Positions 33,745-44,909 of a stretch of DNA of 64,000 nucleotides are shown in pieces. The notes beneath the pieces were generated by a model, which saw nothing but the letters and a program-made list of their open reading frames with translations, did not search any database and was not told where the DNA came from. A program made the position numbers and the translations under genes. The DNA comes from Ambrosia x helenae (taxonomy: Eukaryota > Streptophyta > Magnoliopsida > Asterales > Asteraceae): assembly GCA_030844895.1 (NCBI GenBank), contig CM061233.1, forward strand, positions 90,047,563-90,111,562, read 5' to 3'. Within the stretch, counting starts at the first letter, position 1; each line of letters opens with the position of its first letter.

Positions 33745-33755
33745 CCAGGGGAGAT
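33745..33755 (+). other. polypurine tract, element B
   Basis: CCAGGGGAGAT directly before the 3' LTR, matching the tract of element A one G shorter. Confidence 0.75.
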
Positions 33756-34420
33756 TGTAAGGTCAAAGAGGATTGACAAGCCTGTATAAACCTTAGTATT
33801 ATATCCTCTGCGTATTTTGTTTAAGTATAGAAGCTGCTGATGTAGAATATTACAAAGTCCTGAAGAAGTTGATAACAAGTGCTGAAGAGTAAAGATCAGA
33901 AGTTCTGAAGATGAACCAGACAAACATCTAAAGAACAACTCCTGAAGACATACTCCTGAAGATTACTCATAAGACGTTTGGCACTCATCAGTATTTCCTT
34001 TGAAGCTTCCCACCGTCTTGATGTTCAGCAGTTTAGTATTATATTAGTTTAAGTTGCTTTATGTACAAGTTCCAATACTATAGCCTGTTGTAGTATTATT
34101 ATAATTGTTTCAGTACTTCCAATGTACGTATTGTTGGTCTATAAATAGATGGGTTCATCCCCTCGATTTTAGACATCCTTTTGCAGTAACACTTCTAATA
34201 TATTTCGAGAATCATTCAAAGCATTTACTGTTTTATTCATTTATTACTTTGATTCTCATTTACTTCTTTAGTTCATTAACTGGGAGGGAGTAATAACTCC
34301 TGTTAAAAGTGAAGTTTTAATTTAGAACACTTATACTTATTTCGCCGTGCTAAAAACTTTGATAAATCCAAGCAAGTGTTCTTGATAAGAATCTGTACAA
34401 AAGACTTTACTGATCCAACA
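33756..34420 (+). repeat. 3' LTR of element B
   Basis: 665 bp, TGTAAGGTCAAAGAGG to GATCCAACA. Same plan as the LTR of A (CTGAAGA-rich first third, TATAAATAG at 34140-34148, CCAACA end) but clearly diverged, so A and B are subfamilies. By eye the two B LTRs are also very similar to each other. Confidence 0.9.
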
Positions 34421-35795
34421 TTAATGTAGAAATCATAATATTATAACTTCAATTATAAGTTCCATACGAAACATGTTCCAAATGTTTACAAGAAAAGTCA
34501 AAACATTATTTCTAGTAGGACTTTTACTATAATAACTTAGATATAAGCAATCTATGAATCTGGTTATCTACAGTTCTCCCATGAAGTACATGCTATCATC
34601 TCTGCCATTATCAATCATATAATCAAGTATTAGTAACGGAAAATATATGAAACTAGAAGAATGGATGCATGCATTAAGCTATAATATATAAATTTACATA
34701 GAAAACATATGCAGTTTCCTAACAAAGGAGCCATGTGAGCAATTCTTTTGAGTTATATACATATATATTGAAAATTTAAAACATGTTCAGGGTCGGTTCA
34801 ATCTTTTATGGGGGGACTAAAGAGAAATTTAAAATGGGGGCCTTGTTGAAAACATTTTTTGTTTTACTTACACGTCTAATAAATCAAGATAGTATAACTT
34901 ATAATTGATATATGTTGCAAACGTTCACCTAAAATTAACTATGACAACAAGAACATATAAAGACTAATCATGACCTCTGTCCACACTTCTTGTTCCTACA
35001 AATAAGAATCAAACTTTTCGTAATAACCATTGAGCAACACATTTCCTAAATCCAAGCTTATATTATAAATAGTCAAAACACACCAAATTAATGAAATTAA
35101 GAACACTTAGATATAAGAACTCTAATCAACTTATAAAGGCTAAGCAAATATGAAGCATTTTAATTCAAAGAAAAGATTCACATGTTACCTTTTAAAATTA
35201 CCAACAGGTCAATAGAGCTTCCATTTCCATCAAGATGAAGATTGTAACAAGTCTTAGTATCATCAATATGTATAACACAAAAACCCATCAATAATTTATC
35301 AAGAAAAACATACTTTTGAAACCTTAAGCATTTCCCGAGAAAAGATAAAAAAAGGAATAAATAAACAAGCAAACCAGAGCAGTTAAAAAAACATTTTCTA
35401 ACTAGCTAACTACCTAAGAGAAAGCGTAAAAATGGTTATATAACACAATTATGAAAACTATAGAATGCCAGAATTACTTGAAAATTTTAATGGCATAAAA
35501 AAGATGGAAACAATAATTTCTATGAAAACCAAGACGGAAAGAAAAATTTAATAGGTCATATTGAAGGAGACAAAGAGGCAAATATGTAAAAAAAAAAAAA
35601 ATAGGTAAGATTTTTAATGGCATAAGGAAAGTGTCATTAAAAACCTAATTTAGTGACATAAAAATTAAATGACACTAAAAGTGTGAGCTAAAAAATTAAC
35701 TATACACTAAGTGCCACTAAAACGCGATATCAATGGCACAAAAGCTAAGTGTCGCAAAAAGTGTGTGTCACTAAATGAAATTTTTTTGTAGTGAA
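34421..35795. other. noncoding DNA, CACTA-like right end
   Basis: No coding frame supported. The last ~170 bases (35625-35793) repeat TGTCACTAAA/TTAGTGACA-type words and finish with AAATTTTTTTGTAGTG, the reverse complement of a CACTAC start followed by A-run, as at the end of CACTA (En/Spm) elements. No matching left end is seen in the window, so this is at most an element fragment. Confidence 0.45.
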
Positions 35796-36933
35796 TCGGG
35801 CTGTAAACGAACCAAACGAACACGAACAAGGCTTTGTTCGTGTTTGTTTGTTAAGGTTTCTTGGACAAACGAACCGTTCACGAACACACTAACGAACATA
35901 ATTCTATGTTTGTGTTTGTTTGTTAAGAAATTCAGTTGTTTGCGAACTGTTCGTGAACACGGGTCTTGAACACAAACAAACAAAAACAAACATTTAATAT
36001 GCAACTAACTAAAAAAACATTGTTAATATTAATTGTTAGACAAAGTACATCCACTAAACAATAAGTCAAATTGTACTAACCTAGACATGCTTATCTAAAA
36101 TTGTCTAGAGTCGTCAATATCCAACTTTCCTATACTCTATATCCAACTTTCCTATACTCTATACATTTTATCCTAACAATTGTTCATAATTATTCCTAAT
36201 TCATGAATACATGAATACATTTTTCGATTGTACTAACCTAGACATGAATACATGATATTCCTAATTCAAAAGTACTAACCTAGACATGAATACATGATAT
36301 TCCTAATTCAAAAGTTCATAATTATCCTAACAATTGTCTAGATTCGTCAATATCCAACTTTCCTATACTCTATACATTTTTCGATTTCTTTGTGACCATA
36401 TAAAAAATAATATTAACTAGACAATGATACATAAACTTGCATTATAACTATGCAGTCAAACGTAGTAGCATATTTAATTATCTACTAAGAAATCATAACA
36501 AAAAAGGTTGAGATTTTTCATTAGTACAGTAAGACCAACAGCTAAAAAGATTGATGTTTTTTTTAAGGCGAGAATGATCTAAACATTACTCAATTATTTA
36601 TTGTATAAGGGGGGAAAAGTTTAGGAGGAAAATAAAGGTTAGGAAAGAAACTGAAAGACTATAAACTTTTATGTTTTAACTAGTGACCGAAGATAAACAA
36701 ACATACACGAACAGATATAAACAAACGAACGTAAACAAACACATTGTCGAACGTTCACGAACGCAATCGAACGAACGAGACATTCGTTCGTGTTTGTTTG
36801 TTTGTTTGTTTAGTTAATCGAACGTAATTTTTTGTTTGTGTTCGTTCATTTATTAAACAAACGGACACAAACAAACTTCCCGCCAAACGGTTTACGAACT
36901 GTTCACCGAACGTTTGGTTTGTTTACAGCCCTA
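35796..36933. mobile_element. hAT-type non-autonomous element 3
   Basis: 1138 bp. Ends TCGGGCTGTAAACGAACC and GGTTTGTTTACAGCCCTA are inverted copies (one substitution in the first bases). Flanks GTAGTGAA and GTCGTGAT match at 6 of 8 positions, consistent with a decayed 8-bp duplication. Subterminal zones repeat CGAACG and GTTTGTTCG words. It sits at the end of the CACTA-like fragment. No transposase. Confidence 0.7.
36073..36400 (+). repeat. small tandem repeats in hAT element 3
   Basis: A 22-bp unit (ATCCAACTTTCCTATACTCT core) is tandem at 36118-36160 and recurs near 36350. A ~47-bp unit starting GTACTAACCTAGACATGAA is tandem at 36232-36315 and partly present at 36073. Confidence 0.7.
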
Positions 36934-37131
36934 GTCGTGATAGCCGTTGGTGAGACTATCCCTCCTTGATTTCCATCCAAAAGTTTTTTTCTCTTTCATT
37001 TGCATTGCAAATGCACTTTCCCTCATGATTTTAAATGTTAATAACTCTTATATACGACATTTAAGAAAAACAAATTGCACCAAATTAACGAGCATTTTAT
37101 TAGTTTTCCAACAAATACCATTGTGCTTTAC

Positions 37132-37163
<32 letters not shown>

Positions 37164-38081
37164 GACTTTTTTAATTGGTTTTTGTTCATGCAGGAAAAAA
37201 ACAGAATGTGTTAAGATAATTCATAATCATGTTTAGACAAGTCACTAATCATTTTAAGATACTATATATGTCTTTTAACCTACTATTACATATATTCATG
37301 GATGTAGTTAATTTGGTATGAATCTATTTTTTTTTATTTTGATTGGTGTTGCGAGTAACATTAATTAAAAAGGTTGCCAAGCAGGTTAGATGTAGCATAT
37401 AATTCTTAGTCACCAAGTAAATTTCTAGCCGATAAGTGATTATTAATCACCTCATCTTGCACGCCTCTTGGATTGTTTTTAGTGTATGTACTTTGAAATC
37501 GACTGACATGTGGTGATTATTGTAATAGATACTTAAATTATGTATGAGTATAGAAAATAGTTAGGAGAGTTGAAAAGTTACCATCCTACAATCTTTTTAG
37601 TTGATAGCAGTTAGATCATTGTTACTTATCTTCAAAATGAATTTTCACTGCTTACCTAATGATTGTTTTATTTGGTGTCACTCAAGATGATCGATTGTTA
37701 TGTCCATAATAAATATTGAACAGGTTTGTCATTCTTTCATATATGCTCAGTTTACACATAAGAATCGCCTATCATTTTCATCATCATGACATATCATTTG
37801 ATACCAATTTGTGTTTTTAGGTTCACATCGCAGCGTTAGAGTGTCTTGAGAAAGTGAAAAAGTTGTAAAAAGACTATACTATGTGCACATGTAGAATTAG
37901 AAGCAATTTTTATGAGTTATCAAGTGTTGATCATTTACAATTTTTTTTATGAAAAAATGACATATTCCTTTTATGGTACACATATTTTGTCACTTCATAT
38001 TAGATTTGTCTATCCCGGGAAGCTCCCTGAGGATAAACTAGTATTCTATATAAGTAACGTAATATTTTATTATTATATTAT
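36934..38081. other. noncoding DNA with poly-A run
   Basis: AT-rich, no supported gene or element ends. A run of about 28 A at 37132-37160, followed by GTTGACTTTTTT, could be the tail of an old retroposon, but no body is recognisable. Confidence 0.45.
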
Positions 38082-38448
38082 ATGTAATATTAAAATAATG
38101 TCCCTATTTTGCTGACATGCACCGGCATATTATGTTAATGTGAACAGGCTCTATTTTGCTAACGTGCAAAACCTCTAATTTGCTAACATCTACCATTATT
38201 TTTTATTTTTAACATTTTTTTTCGTGAAACTCCTTTCGGTACTAGGGACTGTTTTTTTTTCCTTTTTATAGAGATCATAATTTGATATCGGGTACTCGTA
38301 CTAAAATGATACTGGTATAGTGGTATTTTTTATCGTAGAAAATCGAGTTAAAGTTGTTTTAATATTAGTAATGATACTGGATTCGTTTTTATAGTTTTCA
38401 CAATGTGACAGTTTAAAACCCATTGAAAATAAAATTATGTTAACAAGT

Positions 38449-38562
38449 ACCAAAGGGCCTTCGGCCTAGTGGTATAAAGGTGATGGATAAGGCTTTGCCT
38501 TTTCACGTGGTGTGGGGTTCAAATCTCATGGGTTACAGAAAATTAGTCGTTCAAAAAAAAAA
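38449..38562 (+). repeat. tRNA-derived SINE copy 1
   Basis: A-box-like GGCCTAGTGGTATAA (about 38463) and B-box-like GGGTTCAAATCTC (about 38515), 50 bases apart, then GGGTTAC and a tail TCGTTC followed by about ten A. This is the plan of a plant tRNA-derived SINE or tRNA pseudogene with A tail. Confidence 0.6.
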
Positions 38563-38928
38563 ATGTAATATTAAAATAATGTCCCTATTTTGCTGACATG
38601 CACCGGCATATTATGTTAATGTGAACAGGCTCTATTTTGCTAACGTGCAAAACCTCTAATTTGCTAACATCTACCATTATTTTTAATTTTTAACATTTTT
38701 TTTCGTGAAACTCCTTTCGGTACTAGGGACTGTTTTTTTTCCTTTTTTTAAAGATCATAATTTGATATCGGGTACTCGTACTAAAATGATACTGGTATAG
38801 TGGTATTTTTTATCGTAGAAAATCGAGTTAAAGTTGTTTTAATATTAGTAATGATACTGGATTCGTTTTTATGGTTTTCACAATGTGACAGTTTAAAACC
38901 CATTGAAAATAAAATTATGTTAACAAGT

Positions 38929-39043
38929 ACCAAAGGGCCTTCGGCCTAGTGGTATAAAGGTGATGGATAAGGCTTTGCCTTTTCACGTGGTGTGGGGTTC
39001 AAATCTCATGGGTTACAAAAAATTAGTCGTTCAAAAAAAAATG
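38929..39043 (+). repeat. tRNA-derived SINE copy 2
   Basis: Second copy with the same boxes at about 38943 and 38995, created by the tandem duplication and not by separate retroposition, because the flanking unit is duplicated with it. Confidence 0.6.
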
Positions 39044-40367
39044 TTAGCAGGCACCGGCTCCGTACTGTATAATGGTGTTTTCTTTATTGTGAGGAATGGA
39101 AACTGTTTTGTCTTATATTGGTACTGATACCATATTTGTTTGTGTAGTTTTTTGATTCGAGACGTACTGAGTTCAAACACCCGCGAAAACGTAAAGGTGT
39201 AGCAATGTCCAAAGACAATGAGCGGGTAACTATGACCTTAAAGAAGTTTTTTAAGATTACTTTCTATAAACAACAGTTACCTAATGTTATTGACTTATTT
39301 CTAATGTCCACTAAACTTTCAATAAAACAGACGTCCATGATGAAGCACTAAGAACCTAAAACACTAGTTATATTCATAGAAGAACCCTTTGTTCTGAATA
39401 TGTAACGTTAATTATCTAAAGAACCTTTTTTTATGGAGGTTTCAAGTGACGGCTTGCTACGTTTGATTCACACAACTTTCTCTTTAACTACCAAAGTGAA
39501 ATGATTAACGTCTTTTCTTTTTTAATCAAGCTTAACATATGAATTGTCAAATGGTATATTTGTTGATCTGATAAGCAATTTGTATTGTTTAAATATCTCC
39601 ATCTCTAAAGAAATTTTTTTTTTGGATTGAGCATCATCAAAAGGTACTAGGTGCATAAATTACAATCCCATCCAGACAGATTACATGTCCCGCTACATAC
39701 ATTACACCTGCCTAGAAAAGGGCCAAAAATAAGTTTTGAATCTTTGGAAGAATTTATATATTTGGAATCAAGATAGATTCGTAATTTAATTGAATACATG
39801 TATGAATTAACTTTGTAGATACATACGTCACGATATTTTATTTCACAATGGAATCAATTTAAAAAGACCTAATGTTAGGGATTTATCAATAGGTCATATT
39901 GCACCAATGCCTAACCAAAGGGCCACTGCGATACCAATAAAAAATACGGTTGTCTCTACTAGATGATGAAATGGATTTTATAATTTATTAACATTCTCTA
40001 ACAAGGGTACTGTTAATAATCTCGCGGGTATTGATACCATTAACATTACACCTGCCAAATTTTATAAAAGTGTGCGTAAAGATGAGATTATGAAATCCTA
40101 TTACAGGTCACGCAACGTGCACCCATCAATACACTATGATACTCGTTGGAAAGATACTAAAACACTCGTTAATTTGGTGTAATTTTTTCTTTAAAAAATC
40201 TCGTATATAAAAGATATTAACGTTTAAACATTATGGGAGGAAACATGAGAGAAAAATCCAATTTTGGTTTTAAATTTTTTTTCCTAAAATCACTTAATGT
40301 CACATAGCACACTCAAGGAGGAGGTTAGCCTCTTTGAGTGCCATTTAGGATTTTTAGCTTTCCAATA

Positions 40368-40368
<1 letters not shown>
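39044..40368. other. noncoding AT-rich DNA
   Basis: No supported gene. Ends at a TA microsatellite. Confidence 0.5.

Positions 40369-40417
<49 letters not shown>
40369..40417. repeat. (AT)n microsatellite
   Basis: About 24 AT units, forming the left bracket of TA-bracketed element 1. Confidence 0.95.
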
Positions 40418-40419
<2 letters not shown>

Positions 40420-41263
40420 AAAAAGATCAAATAGGAACCAATACCCTAGTTAGGAACTTAGGAACCAATCTGAGCCATTCATCTTTGATCTTGATCTAGG
40501 AGGGTAGTTATGTAATAAGACAATTAAATATTATCTTTTAATTTAATTAAAATTGCTATATATGACAGTTATTTGACTTCATTAAAATTGTTATATATGA
40601 CAGTTATTTGACTTAATTAAAATTATTATATAAGGCAGTTATTTGACTTCATGATATATATATATATGGAGAGAGAGAGAGGGAGAGCGATGAAAAGATT
40701 TGTTGTTAGTTGTTATACACCAGTGTATAATTATACATCAGTGTATAATATATGTATTTAATACTATCATTCTTTACTAGTGTATAATTATACATTAGTG
40801 TATATTGATACATTTGATTAGCACTACTATTTATACACCAGTGTATAATTATACATCAGTGTACAATATATGTATTTAATACTACCATTCTTACCAGTGT
40901 ATAATTATACATCAGTGTATATTGATACATTTGACCTCGTTATCTTATTTAAGGTTTGATCGACTACCTTTTCCATATAATATACACCAACGTATATTAT
41001 CCAAAACTATATAACATCATGTACTGCACATATTAATGAAATGATTAACATGGGGAAAAATAAATACTTTCCTAAAATAATGGGATTATAAAGGAAACTA
41101 ATTAAACATGTATTATTAATAGTCAATATACAATTACCACATTGCTCTTTGATTTAATTAAATATTTAATTAATGTTTTACTTATTTACAATCATGCCAT
41201 TAGAGATCAATGGCTAAGATTGGTTCCTATGGTTCCTACTTAAGGTATGGTTCCTATTTGAAC

Positions 41264-41270
<7 letters not shown>
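40418..41270. mobile_element. TA-bracketed element 1
   Basis: 853 bp between (AT)n tracts. Left end GGAAAAAGATCAAATAGG and right end (reverse complement) GGGTAGGGTTCAAATAGG form imperfect inverted repeats, both followed by AACCA. Inside are three ~41-bp repeats around GACAGTTATTTGACTT (40552-40650) and two ~117-bp repeats around CAGTGTATAATTATACAT (40716-40935). No ORF. Insertion inside TA repeats resembles the rice Micron elements. Confidence 0.65.

Positions 41271-41317
<47 letters not shown>
41271..41317. repeat. (TA)n microsatellite
   Basis: About 23 TA units shared as bracket between elements 1 and 2. Confidence 0.95.
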
Positions 41318-41319
<2 letters not shown>

Positions 41320-41719
41320 GAGAGTTATCTTGATAACGCTAAATATTGTGAGAAGCGTGAGAAAAGTAAAAAATTAATCAAAATCAAATGTTTTTAATAC
41401 AAACCTCATTATAATCAAAATACAACATTAATAAATGAATTTTCTTTTCAAATAATTCATCTTTTCATGCAAAAACACTTTCAAATTAACTTTTTACACA
41501 TACGTAAATGAAACAGTTTACACATGTATAAACAGGGAATTTACACATGTGTAAAAACAATTTATTTTCATATACGTTTGAATTTTTACGCGTAAATTGT
41601 GTTTTTGATATTGTATTTTATTAATAACGATAAGTGTAAAAAGAATTTTTGAATTTGAATGGTTTTAGATGGCGTTCTCGCGGTTCCCACAAAATATAGG
41701 TGTTCTCAAATTAATTTTC

Positions 41720-41720
<1 letters not shown>
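41318..41720. mobile_element. TA-bracketed element 2
   Basis: About 400 bp, left GGGAGAGTTATCTTGATAAC with TGAGAAGCGTGAGAA inside, right TTCTCAAATTAATTTTCC with TTCTCGCGGTTCCC inside; ends are weakly complementary. Followed by (TC)n and (TA)n. No ORF. Confidence 0.45.

Positions 41721-41805
<85 letters not shown>
41720..41805. repeat. (TC)n(TA)n compound microsatellite
   Basis: About 12 TC units followed by about 31 TA units. Confidence 0.95.
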
Positions 41806-41807
<2 letters not shown>

Positions 41808-42276
41808 GCTAAGTATCCATAGAAAAGCCTAAATTTTGAGAAAACTCTAGAAAACCCTTAAAAAACCTACTTCCCGAGCTTTTTTTTAAAAAAAAAAATA
41901 GGGCATGTAATATACATGTTTTTAAGTGTTTTGAGCCAAAAAAATCAAAAAAGCGCAGAAGGGTTTTTTTTTAAAAAAAAAAAAAAATTTTGCATCATAA
42001 CATATGTTATATGTTATGATGCAAAAAGCGCAGAAGGGTTTAAAAAAAAAAGTTTTGCATCATAACATATGTTATATGTTATGATGCAAAACTTATTATT
42101 TTTTTTTTAAAAAAAACCCTTCTGCGCTTTTTTGATTTTTTTGGCTCAAAACACTTAAAAACATGTATATTACATGCCCTAATTTTTTTTTTTTAAAAAA
42201 AAGCTCGGGAAGTAGGTTTTTTTAAGGGTTTTCTAAAGTTTTCTCAATATTTAGGGTTTTCTATGGATCCATCCCA
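41806..42276. mobile_element. TA-bracketed element 3, long foldback
   Basis: A 471-bp near-perfect palindrome centred near 42030. The left arm (TATCCATAGAAAAGCCTAAA ... CCCGAGCTTT ... AGCGCAGAAGGG) is repeated in reverse complement on the right arm. Inside, ATCATAACATATGTTATATG with its complement occurs twice. A transcript would form one long hairpin. No ORF. Confidence 0.8.
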
Positions 42277-42287
42277 TATATATATAT

Positions 42288-42639
42288 AGGGGCAGGATCA
42301 AATACAAAGTAATATAAACGTGCGAAGCGTGCGAAGGATCACTTTGCACATGATAATTACGTAATGATAATTACGTAATGCACAAATGCATGATAATTAC
42401 GTAATGATAATTACGTAATGATAATTACGTAATGCCTTCATGAACATAAAAAACATTACGTAATTATCATTACGTAATGCACAAATGCATGATAATTACG
42501 TAATGATAATTACGTAATGATAATTACGTAATGCTTTCATGAACATAAAAAACATTACGTAATTATCATTACGTAATTATCATGTACAAATATCCTTCGC
42601 ACGCTTCGCACGATTCTTTATTTTTGTAGAATAACCGCC

Positions 42640-42641
<2 letters not shown>
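42288..42641. mobile_element. TA-bracketed element 4 with TACGTA repeats
   Basis: Left end AGGGGCAGGATCAAATAC, right end GAATAACCGCCCC; near-terminal GTGCGAAGCGTGCGAAGGAT is inverted as ATCCTTCGCACGCTTCGCAC. The core holds about 12 copies of the palindrome ATTACGTAAT in two ~117-bp repeats. No ORF. Confidence 0.75.

Positions 42642-42677
<36 letters not shown>
42642..42677. repeat. (TA)n microsatellite
   Basis: Right bracket of element 4 and left edge of the gypsy LTR-like sequence. Confidence 0.9.
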
Positions 42678-42680
<3 letters not shown>

Positions 42681-43499
42681 TTTTATCAACGTTCTTTATG
42701 AAATAAGAATTTTATTATTTTGAGTCTTCAATAAAGTTTAGATTCCGATAATAATTTTGAAATAAAACATGTTCTTATCTTATTATAAGTGTATAATAAT
42801 AATCAAATGGATTGTCATAGTATGAAATCAATAACTAAAACGAAAATAATTGTACCTAACGATTCTACTATATATTCACAAGGAGGTTAGACACTTAGAC
42901 TTGAGAATAGGTTTAACTAAATATTTTGATCTTTAGAGAATTTTGAGAAAGGAACTGATTGTGAGTTGAGTATCAAGACTTGGTCACTTATATAGGAATT
43001 TTATTTGCAAGGTACATACATTACACCAGTGTATGCAGGTAGATCTAGAAAAAACCTTTAGGGGTAATGATTGCTGTGGTTTACATATATAAATATTTTA
43101 AGTTTCACAATCTGGTTTTACAAATGGAATCACCAATCTAAAACCAAACAACATGGCATTGTACCGGTCGTAGTGTAGTAAAGTCGATAAGACCGAGTAT
43201 CAATCCGTGGACACTGATATGCAGCCCTCGATACTAAACCTCTGTCGATTCCTAGTCAATATAAAAGAGCATGATTTTTAACTAAAAGATAACTAAAACG
43301 ATAAACAAGTAAACAAATAAAATAATACAAGAAATAAACAAGCAACAAGGTCGAGAGATCAAAAAGTAAACGCTCACGAAAGGGGAAACAGAAATGGAGA
43401 AGATGGTTGCCTAGACTGGGTTTCCTAATGATAAAGCTGAAAACTAATGGGAAATGGATACTTGAATGACTACCGGGATCTACGGGTATAACCGACTCG

Positions 43500-43830
43500 G
43501 GGCACACTATAGTATCTAGATCTCCTCTCGGTCTCACTAGAACACTAAATGAAATCCTAAGCAGTGTAAAGCTCACCGGGTATAGAATGGATCACCTCTC
43601 GGTCTCACCAAACATACAAGTTTACGCACCCAAAGATTAGATCTCCTCTCGGTCTCACTAATCACGAAACACTTAACAGTATCAAGGGGCGAATCTATTC
43701 CTAAAGGTAAATGTTTGGGAAAGCGGATAAAAAGGATACCGGGAAAGAAACTCACTCTCGTGCAATATCTAACCAAATAAACCAATAAATCCTAACAAAC
43801 CCACAACTTATCTCCTCTCGGTCTCAAGGT
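43500..43830 (-). repeat. four CTCTCGGTCTCA motifs
   Basis: ATCTCCTCTCGGTCTCACTA or close variants occur at about 43521, 43590, 43641 and 43810, at irregular spacing in otherwise unrelated sequence. Short minus-strand frames here (43256-43785) look accidental. Confidence 0.6.
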
Positions 43831-44333
43831 AGGTGACAAACCCAAAATGATGTTAAACATGAAATTTCTAGACCATAAGTCAACAAGTCAACTTATCAAA
43901 TCATCACACAAAGCAAATGATAAAAATATGCAACTTTTAGTTTAAAAACACTAAGTAAATAAACCAAAGCGACATACAGATCTAAAAATGTAACACAAAC
44001 ATCATCCGAGTAACAAATCACAACAAAAACCAACAAAGATTAGATTTTAATACATAAACGAGTAGCCAAATACCAAAAGAAATCATTTAAAATCAAAATT
44101 CATCCCAAGTCTAGACAGCCAACATAAATCTAGCCAACCATAATAGTGAAAGAAATAAAAATAAATCTAGAAGGTTCAGAAACCAAAATCATAGCGAGAC
44201 TAAAAAATATCAAACCAATAAGCACCGTAGCCGCCGCCCCTTCTTTGTGACCTTTCAACTTCTAAATATTAATTCTTCTTTTCTTTTCTCGTGATTTTTG
44301 CTCCAACCTCTACTACTCTTTTCCTTTTTTATT

Positions 44334-44358
44334 ATATATATATATATATATATATATA
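44334..44358. repeat. (AT)n microsatellite
   Basis: Left bracket of element 5. Confidence 0.9.
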
Positions 44359-44586
44359 GGGGAAAATTCAATTGAGAACTTATAGTTAGGGAGAGAACTC
44401 GAGAACTCTATACTACACATATGTAATATATCATATGTTGTATATTACACTTGTGTAATATATTACTATTGCATATGTTGCACATGTGCAATATATATTA
44501 CACATATGCAATATATGATATATTGCACATATGTAATATAAAGTTATCGAGTTCTCTCAATAAAATGAGTTTTCTATTGAATCATC

Positions 44587-44588
<2 letters not shown>
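44359..44588. mobile_element. TA-bracketed element 5
   Basis: 230 bp. Left GGGGAAAATTCAATTGAGAAC and right GTTTTCTATTGAATCATCCC are inverted copies. GAGAACTCGAGAACTC is mirrored near the other end by CGAGTTCTCTC. The core is a series of ACACATATGTAATATATC-type palindromes. No real ORF. Confidence 0.75.

Positions 44589-44639
<51 letters not shown>
44589..44639. repeat. (AT)n microsatellite
   Basis: About 25 units between elements 5 and 6; encodes only an artefactual poly-Ile/Tyr frame. Confidence 0.95.
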
Positions 44640-44641
<2 letters not shown>

Positions 44642-44909
44642 ATTTGGATCATTTGAAAACCACCATTTAGGGAGAGAACCAAAGAACCAGTGTGAACAGG
44701 TGGCATTTTTGTAAATATGAAGGTGTCTAAAAAAACCCCTCCATCAAAAAATATAAAAAAATATAAAAAAATTATATAACTTAAATAAATAAAAAAATAA
44801 AAAAAGTAAAAACACCAAAATGATTATTTTGCATTATTAATTCAAAAAATAAAATAAAATAAAAAAATAATAAAAAAATGGCTTGTGACGTCATATGACG
44901 TCATCCAGA

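Larger units (their letters stand above)
20484..34420 (+). mobile_element. Copia LTR retrotransposon B with pol
   Basis: Same family as element A but with a pol region. Order: 5' LTR (20484-20517 and 23318-23899, split by a solo LTR), degenerate primer site, gag, protease, integrase, RT, RNase H, a 426-bp spacer, extra ORF, polypurine tract, 3' LTR (33756-34420). The 5' LTR lacks its first ~45 bases, so the left target duplication is missing. Many stops and frameshifts; not autonomous today. Confidence 0.9.
38082..39043 (+). repeat. 481-bp tandem duplication
   Basis: Unit 1 (38082-38562) and unit 2 (38563-39043) are nearly identical over 481 bp; only a handful of substitutions and small indels in homopolymers are visible. 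Each begins ATGTAATATTAAAATAATG, a few bases shorter at the second junction, and ends in a SINE-like tRNA-derived segment with an A-rich tail. Sequence right of unit 2 (39044-39190) is weakly similar to parts of the unit, hinting at an older third copy. Confidence 0.9.

Noticed and set aside
34790..34860. A hAT-like start CAGGGTCGGTTCAATC near 34789
   Set aside because: No inverted partner or target duplication was found in the window.
42351..42590. CRISPR-like array of TACGTA repeats
   Set aside because: Plant nuclear context, no constant spacer length, palindromic units inside a TA-bracketed element.
44451..44714. 87-codon frame with Tyr/Ile repeats
   Set aside because: Crosses a TA microsatellite and the ends of two elements.
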